A DNA stretch of 64,000 nt from Dickeya chrysanthemi NCPPB 402 (GCF_000406105.1 NZ_CM001974.1:753685-817684); one strand, 5' to 3'. Shown: positions 30,878 through 40,190, counted from the stretch's first letter. The notes: generated from the sequence alone by a model not told the origin. Numbers and translations: made by a program.

Positions 30878-31762
30878 TCAGAGTTTCAACGCATCGATGA
30901 CCATTCTCAGTGCCGGCGACACATTACGGTGGGGGTAGTAGAGGTGTAATCCCGCCAGACGGTGACTGTAACGCTGTAGTACCCGGATCAGTGTCCCTCG
31001 TGCCAGATCATCGGCCACCAGTTCCTCGGGGACATACGCCAGCCCCAGCCCCAACCGGGCGGCGGCGACTTCCATATAGCTGTCGGAGAGGACCCATTGC
31101 CCTTGCGGCTTGTGCTTCAACGGTTTTCCATCCTGCCAGAGTTCCCAGTGGTAAAGGCTGCCGTCGGCAAGCTGATACGCAATGCAGGGGTGCACCACCA
31201 AATCCGCCGGTGTTTGCGGAAAGCCGTAATGGCGAAAGTGATCCGGCGTCGCCACCACGACCATCTCCATATCCGGTGCTATTCGCACCGCAATCATGCC
31301 TTCATCGACCTCGGCGCCTAAGCGGATCCCCGCGTCAAACCGTTCGTCAATGATGTTCACAAAACGGCTCTCGCTGATGAGCTCCAACTGAATATCCGGA
31401 TAGCGCAACCTGAATGCCGCCAGTTTCGGCAGCAGCACCTTGTCGATGGCATGTTGGCTGGCATTAATACGCACCGTGCCGGAAAGGGTATCGCGGAAAT
31501 GGGCGAGGGTAGCCAGGCCCAGATCAAGCGAATCAAAACCCGCCAGCGCAGTGCGATACAACTGCTCTCCCGCCTGCGTTAGCGACAGTTTGCGGGTGGT
31601 ACGGCTTAACAACTGCACGCCCAGACGCGTTTCCAGTTCACGTATGGCGCGACTGACTCCCGATTGCGCCAGCCCAAGCCGGGTGGCGGCTCGGGTGAAA
31701 CTGCCTTCCCGCGCCACCAGCATAAACAGATAGAGATCGTTGTAGTTTTCTCGATTTGCCAT
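30878..31762 (-). CDS. LysR family transcriptional regulator
   Basis: 294 aa with an N-terminal winged helix ([41 protein letters not shown]) and a periplasmic-binding-like effector domain. It is of the CrgA/DmlR-like large subgroup; the inducer cannot be named. The ATG at 31762 (MANRENYNDLYLF) is the family-like start; a longer reading adds 18 unsupported residues. It is divergent from the secreted alpha/beta hydrolase, with 207 bases between, so it most likely controls that gene and itself. Confidence 0.9.
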   Translation of the reverse strand: MANRENYNDLYLFMLVAREGSFTRAATRLGLAQSGVSRAIRELETRLGVQLLSRTTRKLSLTQAGEQLYRTALAGFDSLDLGLATLAHFRDTLSGTVRINASQHAIDKVLLPKLAAFRLRYPDIQLELISESRFVNIIDERFDAGIRLGAEVDEGMIAVRIAPDMEMVVVATPDHFRHYGFPQTPADLVVHPCIAYQLADGSLYHWELWQDGKPLKHKPQGQWVLSDSYMEVAAARLGLGLAYVPEELVADDLARGTLIRVLQRYSHRLAGLHLYYPHRNVSPALRMVIDALKL

Positions 31763-31824
31763 CGTTATGTGCCTTTTTGCATGTAGGGGACATTGATGTC
31801 GCTTTCTGTCCGGCATGAGGATTC

Positions 31825-31848
31825 ATAACATAAACACATTAATGTTAT
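31825..31848. promoter_or_regulatory. Inverted repeat in the LysR-hydrolase divergent region
   Basis: ATAACAT-N10-ATGTTAT, matching the T-N11-A type expected for LysR regulators, located between the two divergent genes. Confidence 0.5.
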
Positions 31849-31969
31849 CAAATTAACCCCTCTAATCATCACCGTGTGTGCTAACTACAATGCGGTTCGC
31901 AGGCTGAAAAATCGCCCGCCCTCCCACCCAGACCACGAACCCATGATGTGTTTTTAAAGGAGCTTTTTC

Positions 31970-33106
31970 ATGAATGTCCTCCCAAAGAAACTGACGGCTA
32001 TCGCCTCAGCCTTGTTGTTGGGCGCGGTATTGACCGGCGCTTCTTCTATGAGCTATGCAGACAGCAGCAACCCTAATGAACCTGTTTCTATGGTGACTCA
32101 GTGGGATAAAACCTTTGCGCAAAGCAGCAAGGTTGATCACCGCAAGGTCACGTTTCAAAACCGATACGGCATTACGCTGGTCGGCGATCTCTATCTCCCG
32201 AAAGACAGGGGCGACCGTAAACTGGCGGCCATCGCCCTGAGCGGGCCGTTCGGCGCCGTAAAAGAACAATCAAGCGGCCTGTACGCGCAAACCCTCGCCG
32301 AGCGCGGTTTTGTCACGCTGGCGTTTGACCCTTCCTACACCGGTGAAAGCGGCGGTAGCCCGCGTAATGTCGCCTCTCCCGACATCAACACCGAAGACTT
32401 CAGCGCCGCCGTTGATTTTCTCGGCCTGCAAAAAGAAGTCGACCGTAACCGTATCGGTTTGCTCGGTATCTGCGGTTGGGGTGGTATGGCGTTGAATGCG
32501 GCCGCTGCCGATACGCGCGTGAAAGCGGTCGCCACCAGCGTGATGTACGACATGAGCCGGGCGATGGGGCACGGTGTCGGCGATGGTAAAGATCGCTACA
32601 CCACCGCTGACCGCCGCGCCGTGTTGCAATACCTCAATGAGCAGCGCTGGAAAGATGCGGAAAGCGGCACCTTTGCTCATGCTTCTCACGATATCTATGT
32701 CGATAAAGACGGGAAAGTCACCGCTGGTGAGCGCATCTTGCCGGAAACATTACCCGCGAACCCACATCCGGTGCTCAAAGAGTTTTTCGATTACTACCGC
32801 GTGCCTCGTGGCTTCCATGAGCGCTCCGTGAACTCAACCGGTGCCTGGACAGCGACGACGCCTATCTCGTTTATGAATATGCCGCTGCTGAGCTATGCCG
32901 GCGAAATCACCATTCCGACCTTGATAGTCACCGGTGAAAACGCCCACTCGCGTTATTTTGCCGAGGATGCTTTCAAGGCCGTTGGCAGCAAGCAGAAGGA
33001 GTTGGTGGTGGTGCCCGGCGCCAATCATGTGGACTTGTACGACAATCAGGCCGGCAAGATCCCGTTCGCCAGGTTTGAGCAGTTCTTTAAAAGCAATCTG
33101 AAGTAA
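31970..33106 (+). CDS. Secreted alpha/beta hydrolase with cysteine nucleophile
   Basis: 378 aa. A signal peptide (LTAIASALLLGAVLTGASSMSYA) predicts export. The fold is seen from LSGPFGAVKEQSSG, AFDPSYTGESGGSP, the nucleophile elbow GICGWGG, TLIVTGENAHSRYF and the catalytic His in PGANHVDLYD. The elbow has Cys where most hydrolases have Ser, as in dienelactone hydrolases. Family members of this type are often annotated as dienelactone-hydrolase-like or acetylxylan-esterase-like; the substrate is unknown. RBS AAGGAGCTTTTTC. The divergent LysR is its probable regulator, and the cyclophilin-like and efflux genes downstream may form a stress or xenobiotic unit (inference). Confidence 0.85.
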   Translation: MNVLPKKLTAIASALLLGAVLTGASSMSYADSSNPNEPVSMVTQWDKTFAQSSKVDHRKVTFQNRYGITLVGDLYLPKDRGDRKLAAIALSGPFGAVKEQSSGLYAQTLAERGFVTLAFDPSYTGESGGSPRNVASPDINTEDFSAAVDFLGLQKEVDRNRIGLLGICGWGGMALNAAAADTRVKAVATSVMYDMSRAMGHGVGDGKDRYTTADRRAVLQYLNEQRWKDAESGTFAHASHDIYVDKDGKVTAGERILPETLPANPHPVLKEFFDYYRVPRGFHERSVNSTGAWTATTPISFMNMPLLSYAGEITIPTLIVTGENAHSRYFAEDAFKAVGSKQKELVVVPGANHVDLYDNQAGKIPFARFEQFFKSNLK

Positions 33107-33118
33107 GGCCGGTTCGGG

Positions 33119-33140
33119 GCGGCGGGGGAATTCCCGCCGC
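33119..33140 (+). terminator. GC hairpin after the hydrolase gene
   Basis: GCGGCGGG-GGAATT-CCCGCCGC, eight pairs, 13 bases after the stop, but with no T-run, so termination is uncertain. Confidence 0.4.
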
Positions 33141-33180
33141 TTGGTTATCGCGTCCGATACCCGGTTTTGTCTGCCGTGGG

Positions 33181-33214
33181 TGATTCCCTTGCAGGAGTGA
33201 TTCCCTTGCAGGAG
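33181..33214 (+). repeat. 17-bp tandem duplication carrying a ribosome site
   Basis: TGATTCCCTTGCAGGAG occurs twice in a row (33181-33197 and 33198-33214), duplicating the GCAGGAG upstream of the next gene. Confidence 0.9.
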
Positions 33215-33222
33215 TGAGAGTG

Positions 33223-33732
33223 ATGATTTTCTCTGCACGCAACACGATGGCGGTGTTTCTGTTGGCCATTGTCGCGCTGATTACCGTGGCGGGCGTGTTT
33301 ATCCGTTCGTCTGAGGCGAGCACCGGCGCGGTAGCCGCCGACGTGCGCTACCGTATCGATAACCCGACGGTGAAAGACACCATGAAAATCAAGATGACCC
33401 TGGCCGGCCAGACGCTTATCGCCACGCTGGAAGAGAGCCCGAGCGCCAGAGATTTTTTCTCCATGCTGCCGCTGACGCTGACGCTGGAGGACTATGCCGG
33501 CACCGAGAAGATTGCCTATCTGCCGCGAAAATTAACCACGCAAGGGGCGCCCAAAGGCATCGACCCCGACGTCGGCTATCTGACTTATTACGCGCCATGG
33601 GGAAACCTGGCCATTTTCTATCGAGATTTCGGCTATTCAACCGGGCTGATCAAATTAGGGCGAATCGAGTCGGGCATAGCGCATCTGACCGCTCACCCTT
33701 CCGCGACCGTCACCGTTGAAGCCGTCAAGTGA
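33223..33732 (+). CDS. Cyclophilin-like fold exported protein
   Basis: 169 aa with an N-terminal hydrophobic signal or anchor (FLLAIVALITVAGVFI) and a cyclophilin-like beta-barrel domain: MKIKMTLAGQTLIATLEESPSARDFFSMLPLTL, then YLTYYAPWGNLAIFY and GLIKLGRIESGI. The family (cyclophilin_like) is not a proven prolyl isomerase; its role is unknown. The ATG at 33223 lies eight bases after the second GGAG of the duplication; GTG codons a little upstream are possible. Such genes often sit near redox and efflux genes, as here. Confidence 0.82.
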   Translation: MIFSARNTMAVFLLAIVALITVAGVFIRSSEASTGAVAADVRYRIDNPTVKDTMKIKMTLAGQTLIATLEESPSARDFFSMLPLTLTLEDYAGTEKIAYLPRKLTTQGAPKGIDPDVGYLTYYAPWGNLAIFYRDFGYSTGLIKLGRIESGIAHLTAHPSATVTVEAVK

Positions 33733-33768
33733 CGCCACATCCAGGGTTTTTTAGTTTCAGGTAATGTT

Positions 33769-34971
33769 ATGACTCCTTCTCGTTTATCGCCGGATGCCTC
33801 CGGCTCTGTTGCGGCGGGCACCGGGCGGTGGTCCGCCGTTGGCGCCATGTCGCTGTGCGTGGCGTTGCTGATCGCCGCCGAGTTTATGCCCGTTAGCCTG
33901 TTGACGCCGATCGCCGACGATCTGGGGGCCAGCGACGGCATGGCGGGCCTCGCTATCTCGATTTCGGGCCTGTTCGCCGTGCCGACGAGCCTGATGATTG
34001 CCTCGCTTTGCCGCACACTGGACAGACGCCACGTGCTGATGGGGTTAGCGACGTTGATGTTACTGTCGCTGGTGGTGATCGCGCTGAGCCCCAATTTTGC
34101 GGTGCTGATGGTGGCGCGGGCATTGCTCGGCATGGTCATCGGCGGGTTTTGGGCGCTGGCCGCCGCCACGATTATGCGTCTGGTTCCGGCTGAAGCCGTC
34201 CCGAAGGCGCTGGGTATCATGTATACCGGGAACGCGGTGGCGACGGCGTTTGCCGCGCCGATCGGCAGCTATCTGGGCGGCATCATCGGCTGGCGCGGGG
34301 TATTCTGGCTGTTGGTGCCGCTGGTGGCCGTCAACCTGTTGTGGATAGCTGGCAGCGTGCCGTCTATGCGTTCGACGTCACGGCCGGAGAATCCCTTTCG
34401 GTTGATGCGGCGGCCCCATGTGCTCTTCGCCATGATGGGCGTGATGCTGACCTTCGCCGGTGCCTTTAGCGCCTTTACCTATTTTCGGCCTTTTTTGGAA
34501 ACCTACACCCACGTGAGCCTGCCGCAGTTATCCTCGCTGCTGCTCGCACTGGGTCTGGCCGGTTTTGTCGGCACCACGGCAGTCAGCCTGATGTTGAGCC
34601 GGCATCTCTATCGGATGTTGCGCTGGTTGCCGCTGGTGCTGGCGGTGATGACACTCGGTCTGCTGGCCGTCGGGCACCTTTTCTGGAGCGTGGCGCTGGT
34701 ATTGGTGCTCTGGGGGACGTTGAATTCGGCGATCCCGGTCGCCTGGTCGGCCTGGATCACCCAGGGCATTGAGGATTCCCCCGACAGCGGCGGCGGATTA
34801 ATTATTGCCGCGATTCAACTGGCGATTACGCTGGGCGCGGCGCTGGGCGGCTGGCTGCTGGATTCGCTTTCTATCAGCGCGACGTTTATGGGCAGCGCTT
34901 TGCTGCTGGTCGCGGCGTCGCTGGTGGTCGGAAACGGCGGGCGGCTCAAGCCCGCTTCGGTGAGCGGTTGA
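33769..34971 (+). CDS. MFS efflux transporter, NepI/YdhP-like
   Basis: 400 aa with about 12 membrane helices. Resembles the E. coli purine ribonucleoside exporter NepI: EFMPVSLLTPIADDLG, GRALLGMVIGGFWALAAATIMRLVP, VPKALGIMYTGNAVATAFAAPIGS, and VPVAWSAWITQ-type C-terminal stretches. The actual substrate cannot be predicted; sugar or arabinose exporters of the AraJ group are related. It lies 36 bases after the cyclophilin-like gene and is probably in the same unit. Confidence 0.85.
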   Translation: MTPSRLSPDASGSVAAGTGRWSAVGAMSLCVALLIAAEFMPVSLLTPIADDLGASDGMAGLAISISGLFAVPTSLMIASLCRTLDRRHVLMGLATLMLLSLVVIALSPNFAVLMVARALLGMVIGGFWALAAATIMRLVPAEAVPKALGIMYTGNAVATAFAAPIGSYLGGIIGWRGVFWLLVPLVAVNLLWIAGSVPSMRSTSRPENPFRLMRRPHVLFAMMGVMLTFAGAFSAFTYFRPFLETYTHVSLPQLSSLLLALGLAGFVGTTAVSLMLSRHLYRMLRWLPLVLAVMTLGLLAVGHLFWSVALVLVLWGTLNSAIPVAWSAWITQGIEDSPDSGGGLIIAAIQLAITLGAALGGWLLDSLSISATFMGSALLLVAASLVVGNGGRLKPASVSG

Positions 34972-35112
34972 CTGGCGCCGTATTTTCCACGATGGCGTTG
35001 CCGTCAGGTTTGCATACCGCCGGGTTAGGCGGTGTAGACATAATCATTCAGCGTGTGCAGCGGCACATGGAGCGCGTTATCGCCGGCGAATGCCGCCGGC
35101 AGATAGTCGAGG

Positions 35113-35625
35113 GTGGCGCGCACCCGCGGCGTCATCAATGTGTTCACTGTCTCACCCGTGCCGGGTAAGCATCAGGATGTGGTGGTGCGTAATCTGGAAA
35201 GTCTTTATGGCAGCGACATCAGTCGCTTTGATGTGGCTGCCGAGCAGCAGGCCGCCGGGCAGGCCGACCGTATCGTCTTCCTGTTCCCCATTCACTGGTT
35301 CAACCTGACCCCGATGCTCAAAGCCTACCTCAACCAGGTATGGAGTTACGGCTGGGCGTTTGGCTCCGGCTGGAAACTGAAGGGCAAGGAGATGCAACTG
35401 GTGGTGACCGCCGGCGCGACGGCATTCACCTATTCGGCTGACGGCATTATCAAAAGCACCATGGACGAGGTATTAACGCCGATGAAAGCCAGCGCCTATT
35501 ACATCGGCATGAGCTACAACCCGCCGCTGGCGTTCTTTGAGGCGATGGGGAAAAGCCAGAACGAGCTTGGCGAATTCCAGCGCGCTTTTATCGATTGTCT
35601 CCATTCGCCGCTGACCTCGCACTAA
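35113..35625 (+). pseudogene. NAD(P)H-dependent oxidoreductase (flavodoxin-like), N-terminally damaged
   Basis: The region from about VVVRNLESLYGSDISRFDVA onward follows the KefF/MdaB/YwrO family: EQQAAGQADRIVFLFPIHWFNLTPMLKAYLNQVWSYGWAFG...LKGKEMQLVVTAGAT. The first beta strand and flavin phosphate loop (normally ..LVI.AHP..SR.N) are missing and replaced by unrelated sequence, and the only in-frame start is a GTG. The lost part is needed to bind FMN, so it is likely inactive. The 141 bases before it hold no gene. Confidence 0.75.
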
Positions 35626-35719
35626 CCGATTCAACACCTCCATTTACGCTTTTTCATGCTATCGGACGGGCGCGCTTGCGCCTGTCTGCTCTTTCCAGCC
35701 GCCTGGCGGCCGTTACGGT

Positions 35720-36427
35720 TTACGCCTCTACGTCGATATACAGCGCATCGTAACGCCAGTATTCGTAGTCGCAGTCGATGATGCGGTCGTGCTGGTCGCG
35801 GTTAATGCGGGTGATAAACAGCGCCGGGCTGCCGGGCGCCAGCTTTAGCACCGGCGCGGCGACGCTCGGCAGCGGGGTAGGCAGCATGATGAAACGCACC
35901 CGACCATAGCGAATACCGTATTGCGACAGATAGTAGTTGGTGAGCGACTGGGTGAGGTCGCCGCTCAGCAGGTCCGGAAAATAGGCCGGATTGAGGTAGT
36001 GTTCCACATACAGCACCGCGCGCCCGTCGAGGCGGCGCAAACGGCGAATACAATAGATTTCCGTCCCTTCCGCCACCTCCAGGTGCCGGGCGACGGCGGT
36101 GCCGGCGGGTATCACGCCGGCGTCCAGCACATCGGTTTGCGCCCGGCGACCCTGCTTTTCCGCCATTTCATGAAAGTGACTTCTGTGCAGCGGATTATAG
36201 CTAAGCCGCGGCGGCGAGATGAACCAGCCGCGCCGCAACTCGCGGTAGATGATGCCCTGGGATTCCATCAACGTCAGCGCTTCGCGCAGGGTAATGCGCG
36301 TGGTGGAAAACTGCTCGCTCAGCGTCCGCTCGGACGGCAGACGGCTGCCGGCGAACTCGCCCTGACGAATCCGCGCTGTTAATGCATCGCCAATCTGGGT
36401 GACGGCGGTGGTGGGGTGTTTTGTCAT
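35720..36427 (-). CDS. GntR/HutC (UTRA) regulator, PhnR-like
   Basis: 235 aa. N-terminal winged helix (LPSERTLSEQFSTTRITLREALTLMESQGIIYRELRRGWFI) plus a C-terminal UTRA effector domain (EIYCIRRLRRLDGRAVLYVEHYLNP...HDRIIDCDYEYWRYDAL). It resembles Salmonella PhnR, the regulator of 2-aminoethylphosphonate uptake genes. Divergent from the ABC operon with 199 bases between, containing a CTGGACTAGACCAG palindrome of the type bound by UTRA regulators. The effector may be a phosphonate or phosphate ester (inference). Confidence 0.85.
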   Translation of the reverse strand: MTKHPTTAVTQIGDALTARIRQGEFAGSRLPSERTLSEQFSTTRITLREALTLMESQGIIYRELRRGWFISPPRLSYNPLHRSHFHEMAEKQGRRAQTDVLDAGVIPAGTAVARHLEVAEGTEIYCIRRLRRLDGRAVLYVEHYLNPAYFPDLLSGDLTQSLTNYYLSQYGIRYGRVRFIMLPTPLPSVAAPVLKLAPGSPALFITRINRDQHDRIIDCDYEYWRYDALYIDVEA

Positions 36428-36584
36428 CGCCTGAAAGCCTTAACCTAGTGCAACCTGCACCATAGCAGGGATTGCTGGTCGGGAGAACCTGTTGTCCGCG
36501 TTGGGCGACATTCGGCTGCAACGCCGTTGTCATAACGGCGACATAAAAACTTCATCGCCGTGTGATGAATTGGCTTGGTTATTG

Positions 36585-36598
36585 CTGGACTAGACCAG
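36585..36598. promoter_or_regulatory. Candidate operator of the PhnR-like regulator
   Basis: CTGGACTAGACCAG, near-perfect palindrome with a central CTAG, 28 bases before the binding-protein ATG. It is close to the TGGTCTAGACCA type sites of UTRA regulators. A second palindrome GTGCA-ACC-TGCAC lies at 36449-36461, just upstream of the regulator gene. Confidence 0.6.
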
Positions 36599-36626
36599 AA
36601 TAGCGAACATTTTCTCAATCTGGAGC

Positions 36627-37685
36627 ATGATGATGAAAAAATTGTTGTCTTCCGTATTAATCAGCAGCGCGCTGTTTTCCTCCGTGACCCTGGCGCAGGA
36701 TCTGGCGGCGCTGGAGAAGGCGGCTCGCGCCGAGGGTGAAGTGAACAGCGTCGGGATGCCGGACAGCTGGGCCAACTGGAAAGACACCTGGAGCGACCTC
36801 ACCGCCAAATACGGCCTGAAGCACAGCGATACCGACATGTCTTCGGCACAGGAAATCGCCAAATTTGCCGCCGAAAAAGAGAACGCCAGCGCGGATATCG
36901 GCGATGTGGGGATCGCTTTCGGCCCGGTGGCGGTGCAGAAAGGCGTCACCCAGCCTTACAAGCCGACCACCTGGGAGCAGGTGCCGAACTGGGCGAAGGA
37001 CAAAGATGGTCACTGGGCGCTGGCTTATACCGGTTCCATCGCCTTTATCGTTGATAAACAGCAGGTGAAAGAGATTCCGCACAGTTGGGCCGATCTGCTG
37101 AAAGGCAAGTATGTGGTTACCATCGGCGACGTCGGCGCGGCGTCTCAGGCTTCCACCGGCGTGCTGGCCGCCAACTACGCGCTGGGCGGCGATGAAAAGA
37201 ATCTGAAACCGGCGCTGGCGTTTTTCAGCCAGTTGGCGAAGGAAGGGCGTCTGGGGTTGACCAACCCGGCCATCGCCAATATCGAGAAAGGGGAAGTGCA
37301 GGTCGGCGTGGTATGGGACTTCAACGGCCTTAATTACCGCGACAAGATCAACAAAGATCGTTTCGACGTGCTGATCCCGTCCGATGGCTCGGTGATCTCC
37401 GGCTATACCACCATCATCAACAAATACGCCAGGCACCCGAACGCCGCTAAACTGGCGCGCGAATACATCTTCTCCGACGCCGGCCAGATCAACCTGGCAC
37501 GCGGCTACGCCCGCCCGATCCGCGCTCAGTACATTACGCTGCCGGATGACGTAAAAGCCAAACTGCTGCCGGAAGCTCAGTACCAGAGCGCCCGTCCGAT
37601 CGCCGACGGCGAAGCCTGGGACAAGACCGTCAAGATGCTGCCGCGCCTGTGGCAGGAAAACGTCATTATCAATATGAAGCAGTAA
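36627..37685 (+). CDS. ABC transporter periplasmic binding protein (PhnS-like)
   Basis: 352 aa with a signal peptide (KKLLSSVLISSALFSSVTLAQ) and a type 2 binding-protein fold of the iron/spermidine/2-aminoethylphosphonate class. Distinct stretches: AAEKENASADIGDVGIAFGPVA, YTGSIAFIVDKQQV, IPHSWADLLKGKYVVTIGD, GEVQVGVVWDFNGLNY, SVISGYTTIINKYARHPNAAKLA. Ligand unknown; the neighbouring PhnR-like regulator and hydrolase suggest an organophosphorus compound. Three in-frame ATG codons in a row (36627, 36630, 36633) follow TGGAGC; the first is used here. First gene of a five-gene operon. Confidence 0.88.
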   Translation: MMMKKLLSSVLISSALFSSVTLAQDLAALEKAARAEGEVNSVGMPDSWANWKDTWSDLTAKYGLKHSDTDMSSAQEIAKFAAEKENASADIGDVGIAFGPVAVQKGVTQPYKPTTWEQVPNWAKDKDGHWALAYTGSIAFIVDKQQVKEIPHSWADLLKGKYVVTIGDVGAASQASTGVLAANYALGGDEKNLKPALAFFSQLAKEGRLGLTNPAIANIEKGEVQVGVVWDFNGLNYRDKINKDRFDVLIPSDGSVISGYTTIINKYARHPNAAKLAREYIFSDAGQINLARGYARPIRAQYITLPDDVKAKLLPEAQYQSARPIADGEAWDKTVKMLPRLWQENVIINMKQ

Positions 37686-37704
37686 TTGCGGTCTGGAGTT
37701 CGGG

Positions 37705-38529
37705 ATGAAAACGATTCTGGTCATATTGGACGGCCTCTCGTTCCAGGTGGGGCGCGAGGCGATGGGGTATCTGCAGGCGGAATGCGCCGCGGAACGCGGG
37801 CAGCTTTATCAACTGGAGTGCGAGCTGCCGTCGCTGTCGCGCCCGCTGTACGAATGCATTCTCACCGGCATCGCGCCGGTGCAAAGCGGCATCGTCCATA
37901 ACGGCGTGTCCCGGCTGAGCCGCGAGCGCAGTATTTTCCACTATGCCCGCGACGCCGGGCTGACTACCGCGGCGGCGGCTTATCATTGGGTCAGCGAGTT
38001 GTATAACCGCACGCCGTTTGACGCCGCGCGGGATCGCCACACGGTCGAGCCGGCGCTGCCCATCCAGTACGGCCACTTTTACCATGACGACAGCTATCCC
38101 GACTCCCATCTGTTCGAAGACGCGGAAAGCTTGCGGCTGCGCCATCAGCCGGACTTTCTGCTGATTCACCCGATGAATATCGATGACGCCGGCCACCGCC
38201 ACGGCCTGTCCACGCCGCAATACCGCAACCGGGCGCGCATGGCGGACGGTTACCTCTCCCACTGGATGCCGCGCTGGCTGGAAGAGGGCTACCAGGTGCT
38301 GGTGACGTCCGATCACGGCATGAACGATGATCGTACCCACGGCGGCATTCTGCCGGAGGAACGGCAGGTGCCGTTGTATGTGTTCGGGCGTGGCTTTTCA
38401 CTGCAACCGGACGCCAACCCGCAACAGACCGAACTGTGCGGCACGGTGTGCCGACTGCTGGGGGTGAAACACGATAAACCCTGGTGCCGGGCGTTGCTCG
38501 CCGACGCCGGGATGGAGGCCGACGCGTGA
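37705..38529 (+). CDS. Alkaline phosphatase superfamily hydrolase (NPP/phosphonoacetate hydrolase-like)
   Basis: 274 aa. Metal-site features of the superfamily are visible: Asp in LVILDGLSF, a Ser region SLSRPLYECILTG as likely nucleophile zone, D-x-x-x-H in HPMNIDDAGHRHG and DH in TSDHGM. No signal peptide, so it would act in the cytoplasm on the imported compound. It resembles nucleotide pyrophosphatase/phosphodiesterase and phosphonoacetate hydrolase branches rather than PhoA. It lies between the binding protein and the permeases, and its stop overlaps the next start (GTGA). The transporter plus hydrolase pairing argues for uptake and cleavage of one phosphate ester or phosphonate (inference). 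Confidence 0.82.
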   Translation: MKTILVILDGLSFQVGREAMGYLQAECAAERGQLYQLECELPSLSRPLYECILTGIAPVQSGIVHNGVSRLSRERSIFHYARDAGLTTAAAAYHWVSELYNRTPFDAARDRHTVEPALPIQYGHFYHDDSYPDSHLFEDAESLRLRHQPDFLLIHPMNIDDAGHRHGLSTPQYRNRARMADGYLSHWMPRWLEEGYQVLVTSDHGMNDDRTHGGILPEERQVPLYVFGRGFSLQPDANPQQTELCGTVCRLLGVKHDKPWCRALLADAGMEADA

Positions 38530-39368
38530 GAAAAAGCTGGCTGGCGGCGCTGATTCTGCTGCCATTCTTTGTGGTGTTTTTCGCGTTCCAGATAGCGCCG
38601 CTGATCTGGATTGCGGTCAACAGTTTTTACAGCGAAACCGAAAGCGCCTGGGGGCTGGCGAACTATGTCGATATCCTGACGTCGCCGTTTTACCAGCAGG
38701 CGATCCGTTTCTCGCTGGATATTGCTTTCTGGTCCAGCCTGTACGGCCTGGTCATCGCGCTCATCGGCGGTTATTCGCTGCGCCAATTGGGCGAGGGCGG
38801 CTTACAGCGCTTCGTGATGGCGTTTTCCAACATGACCAGCAATTTCGCCGGGGTGCCGCTGGCGTTCGCCTTTGTGATCATGCTGGGGCTGAACGGTTTT
38901 CTTACTCTGCTGCTGAAGCATTACGGGCTGATTGACGGTTTCAACCTCTATTCGCGGGATGGCCTGATTTTGATTTACACCTATTTTCAGGTCCCGCTGG
39001 GTATCCTGTTGCTCTATCCGGCTTTCGACGGCCTGCGCGACGAGTGGCAAGAGTCGGCGGCGTTGCTGGGCGCGAGCCGCTGGCGCTACTGGCTGCACAT
39101 CGGCATTCCGGTGCTGACGCCGGCGCTGTTGGGCACCTTCGTGATCCTGCTGGCCAACGCGCTGGGGGCGTACGCCACGCTCTATGCGCTCACCACCGGC
39201 AACTTCAACGTGGTGCCGATTCGCATTGCGTCGCTGGTTTCCGGCGACATCACGCTCGACCCCAACCTGGGCAGCGCGCTCTCTATGCTGCTGGTACTGC
39301 TGATGGCGCTGATTACTGTGGCGCACCAGTGGTTGCTGCGCCGGAGTTATACCTATGCTTCACGATAA
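38526..39368 (+). CDS. ABC transporter permease 1
   Basis: 280 aa, about six membrane helices. The EAA loop that touches the ATPase is ESAALLGASRWRYWLHIGIPVLTP. Starts at a GTG that overlaps the TGA of the hydrolase gene; a longer in-frame reading (38484) would lie within that gene. Typical of the spermidine/iron/phosphonate permease class. Confidence 0.9.
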   Translation: MRKSWLAALILLPFFVVFFAFQIAPLIWIAVNSFYSETESAWGLANYVDILTSPFYQQAIRFSLDIAFWSSLYGLVIALIGGYSLRQLGEGGLQRFVMAFSNMTSNFAGVPLAFAFVIMLGLNGFLTLLLKHYGLIDGFNLYSRDGLILIYTYFQVPLGILLLYPAFDGLRDEWQESAALLGASRWRYWLHIGIPVLTPALLGTFVILLANALGAYATLYALTTGNFNVVPIRIASLVSGDITLDPNLGSALSMLLVLLMALITVAHQWLLRRSYTYASR

Positions 39369-39403
39369 TCTGCCGCCCGCTAACGGCCTGACCGGAGGAC
39401 GCC

Positions 39404-40189
39404 ATGTCCCGTTTTGAACAGCGCTACCACCAGATGGTGGTCTGGCTGGTGCTGTTGATCCTGATGTTGCCGCTGCTGGCTACGCTGGGCTACGCGCTGG
39501 CCACCGAGTGGGGGGCGACCATTCTGCCGCGCGGCCTGACGCTACGGTGGTTTGTGGAATTGTGGAGCGATGCACGCTTTCTGGCGTCCCTCGGCCACTC
39601 GATGTTGATCTGCTTTGGCGCGTTGCTGTTTTCGCTGCTGTTGGTGTTGCCCGCCATGTTCGTGATCGCCTGGGCGTTCCCGCGGCTGGACGCGCTGATG
39701 AACGTGCTGATCCTGCTGCCGTTTTCCGTGCCGCCGGTGGTCTCTTCCGTCGGGCTGCTGCAGATGTATTCGTCCGGGCCGCTGGCGATCACCGGAACGC
39801 CGTGGATCCTGATCGGCTGCTATTTCACCATCGCGCTGCCGTTTATTTACCGCGCCATCGCCAACAATATGCAGGCGATTAATTTGCAGGAACTGCTGGA
39901 TGCCGCTCACCTGCTGGGTGCCAGCACCTGGCAGGCCGCGCTGTGGGTAGTGCTGCCCAACCTGCGCAAGGGCGTGATGATCGCCGTGTTGCTGTCGTTC
40001 TCGTTTCTGATCGGCGAATTCGTGTTCGCCAATCTGCTGGCCGGCACCAACTATGAAACGTTGCAGGTCTATCTCTACAACAAACGCAACGACAGCGGGC
40101 ACTTTACCAGTGCGCTGGTGATTTCCTATTTCCTGGTGGTGCTGCTGGTGACCTGGCTGTCTAACTACCTGAACCGAGGACAACGCTGA
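39404..40189 (+). CDS. ABC transporter permease 2
   Basis: 261 aa with about six membrane helices. EAA loop: LLDAAHLLGASTWQAALWVVLPNLRKG. The start follows GGAGGACGCC. The stop is one base from the ATPase start. Completes the membrane part of the importer with permease 1. Confidence 0.92.
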   Translation: MSRFEQRYHQMVVWLVLLILMLPLLATLGYALATEWGATILPRGLTLRWFVELWSDARFLASLGHSMLICFGALLFSLLLVLPAMFVIAWAFPRLDALMNVLILLPFSVPPVVSSVGLLQMYSSGPLAITGTPWILIGCYFTIALPFIYRAIANNMQAINLQELLDAAHLLGASTWQAALWVVLPNLRKGVMIAVLLSFSFLIGEFVFANLLAGTNYETLQVYLYNKRNDSGHFTSALVISYFLVVLLVTWLSNYLNRGQR

Positions 40190-40190
40190 T

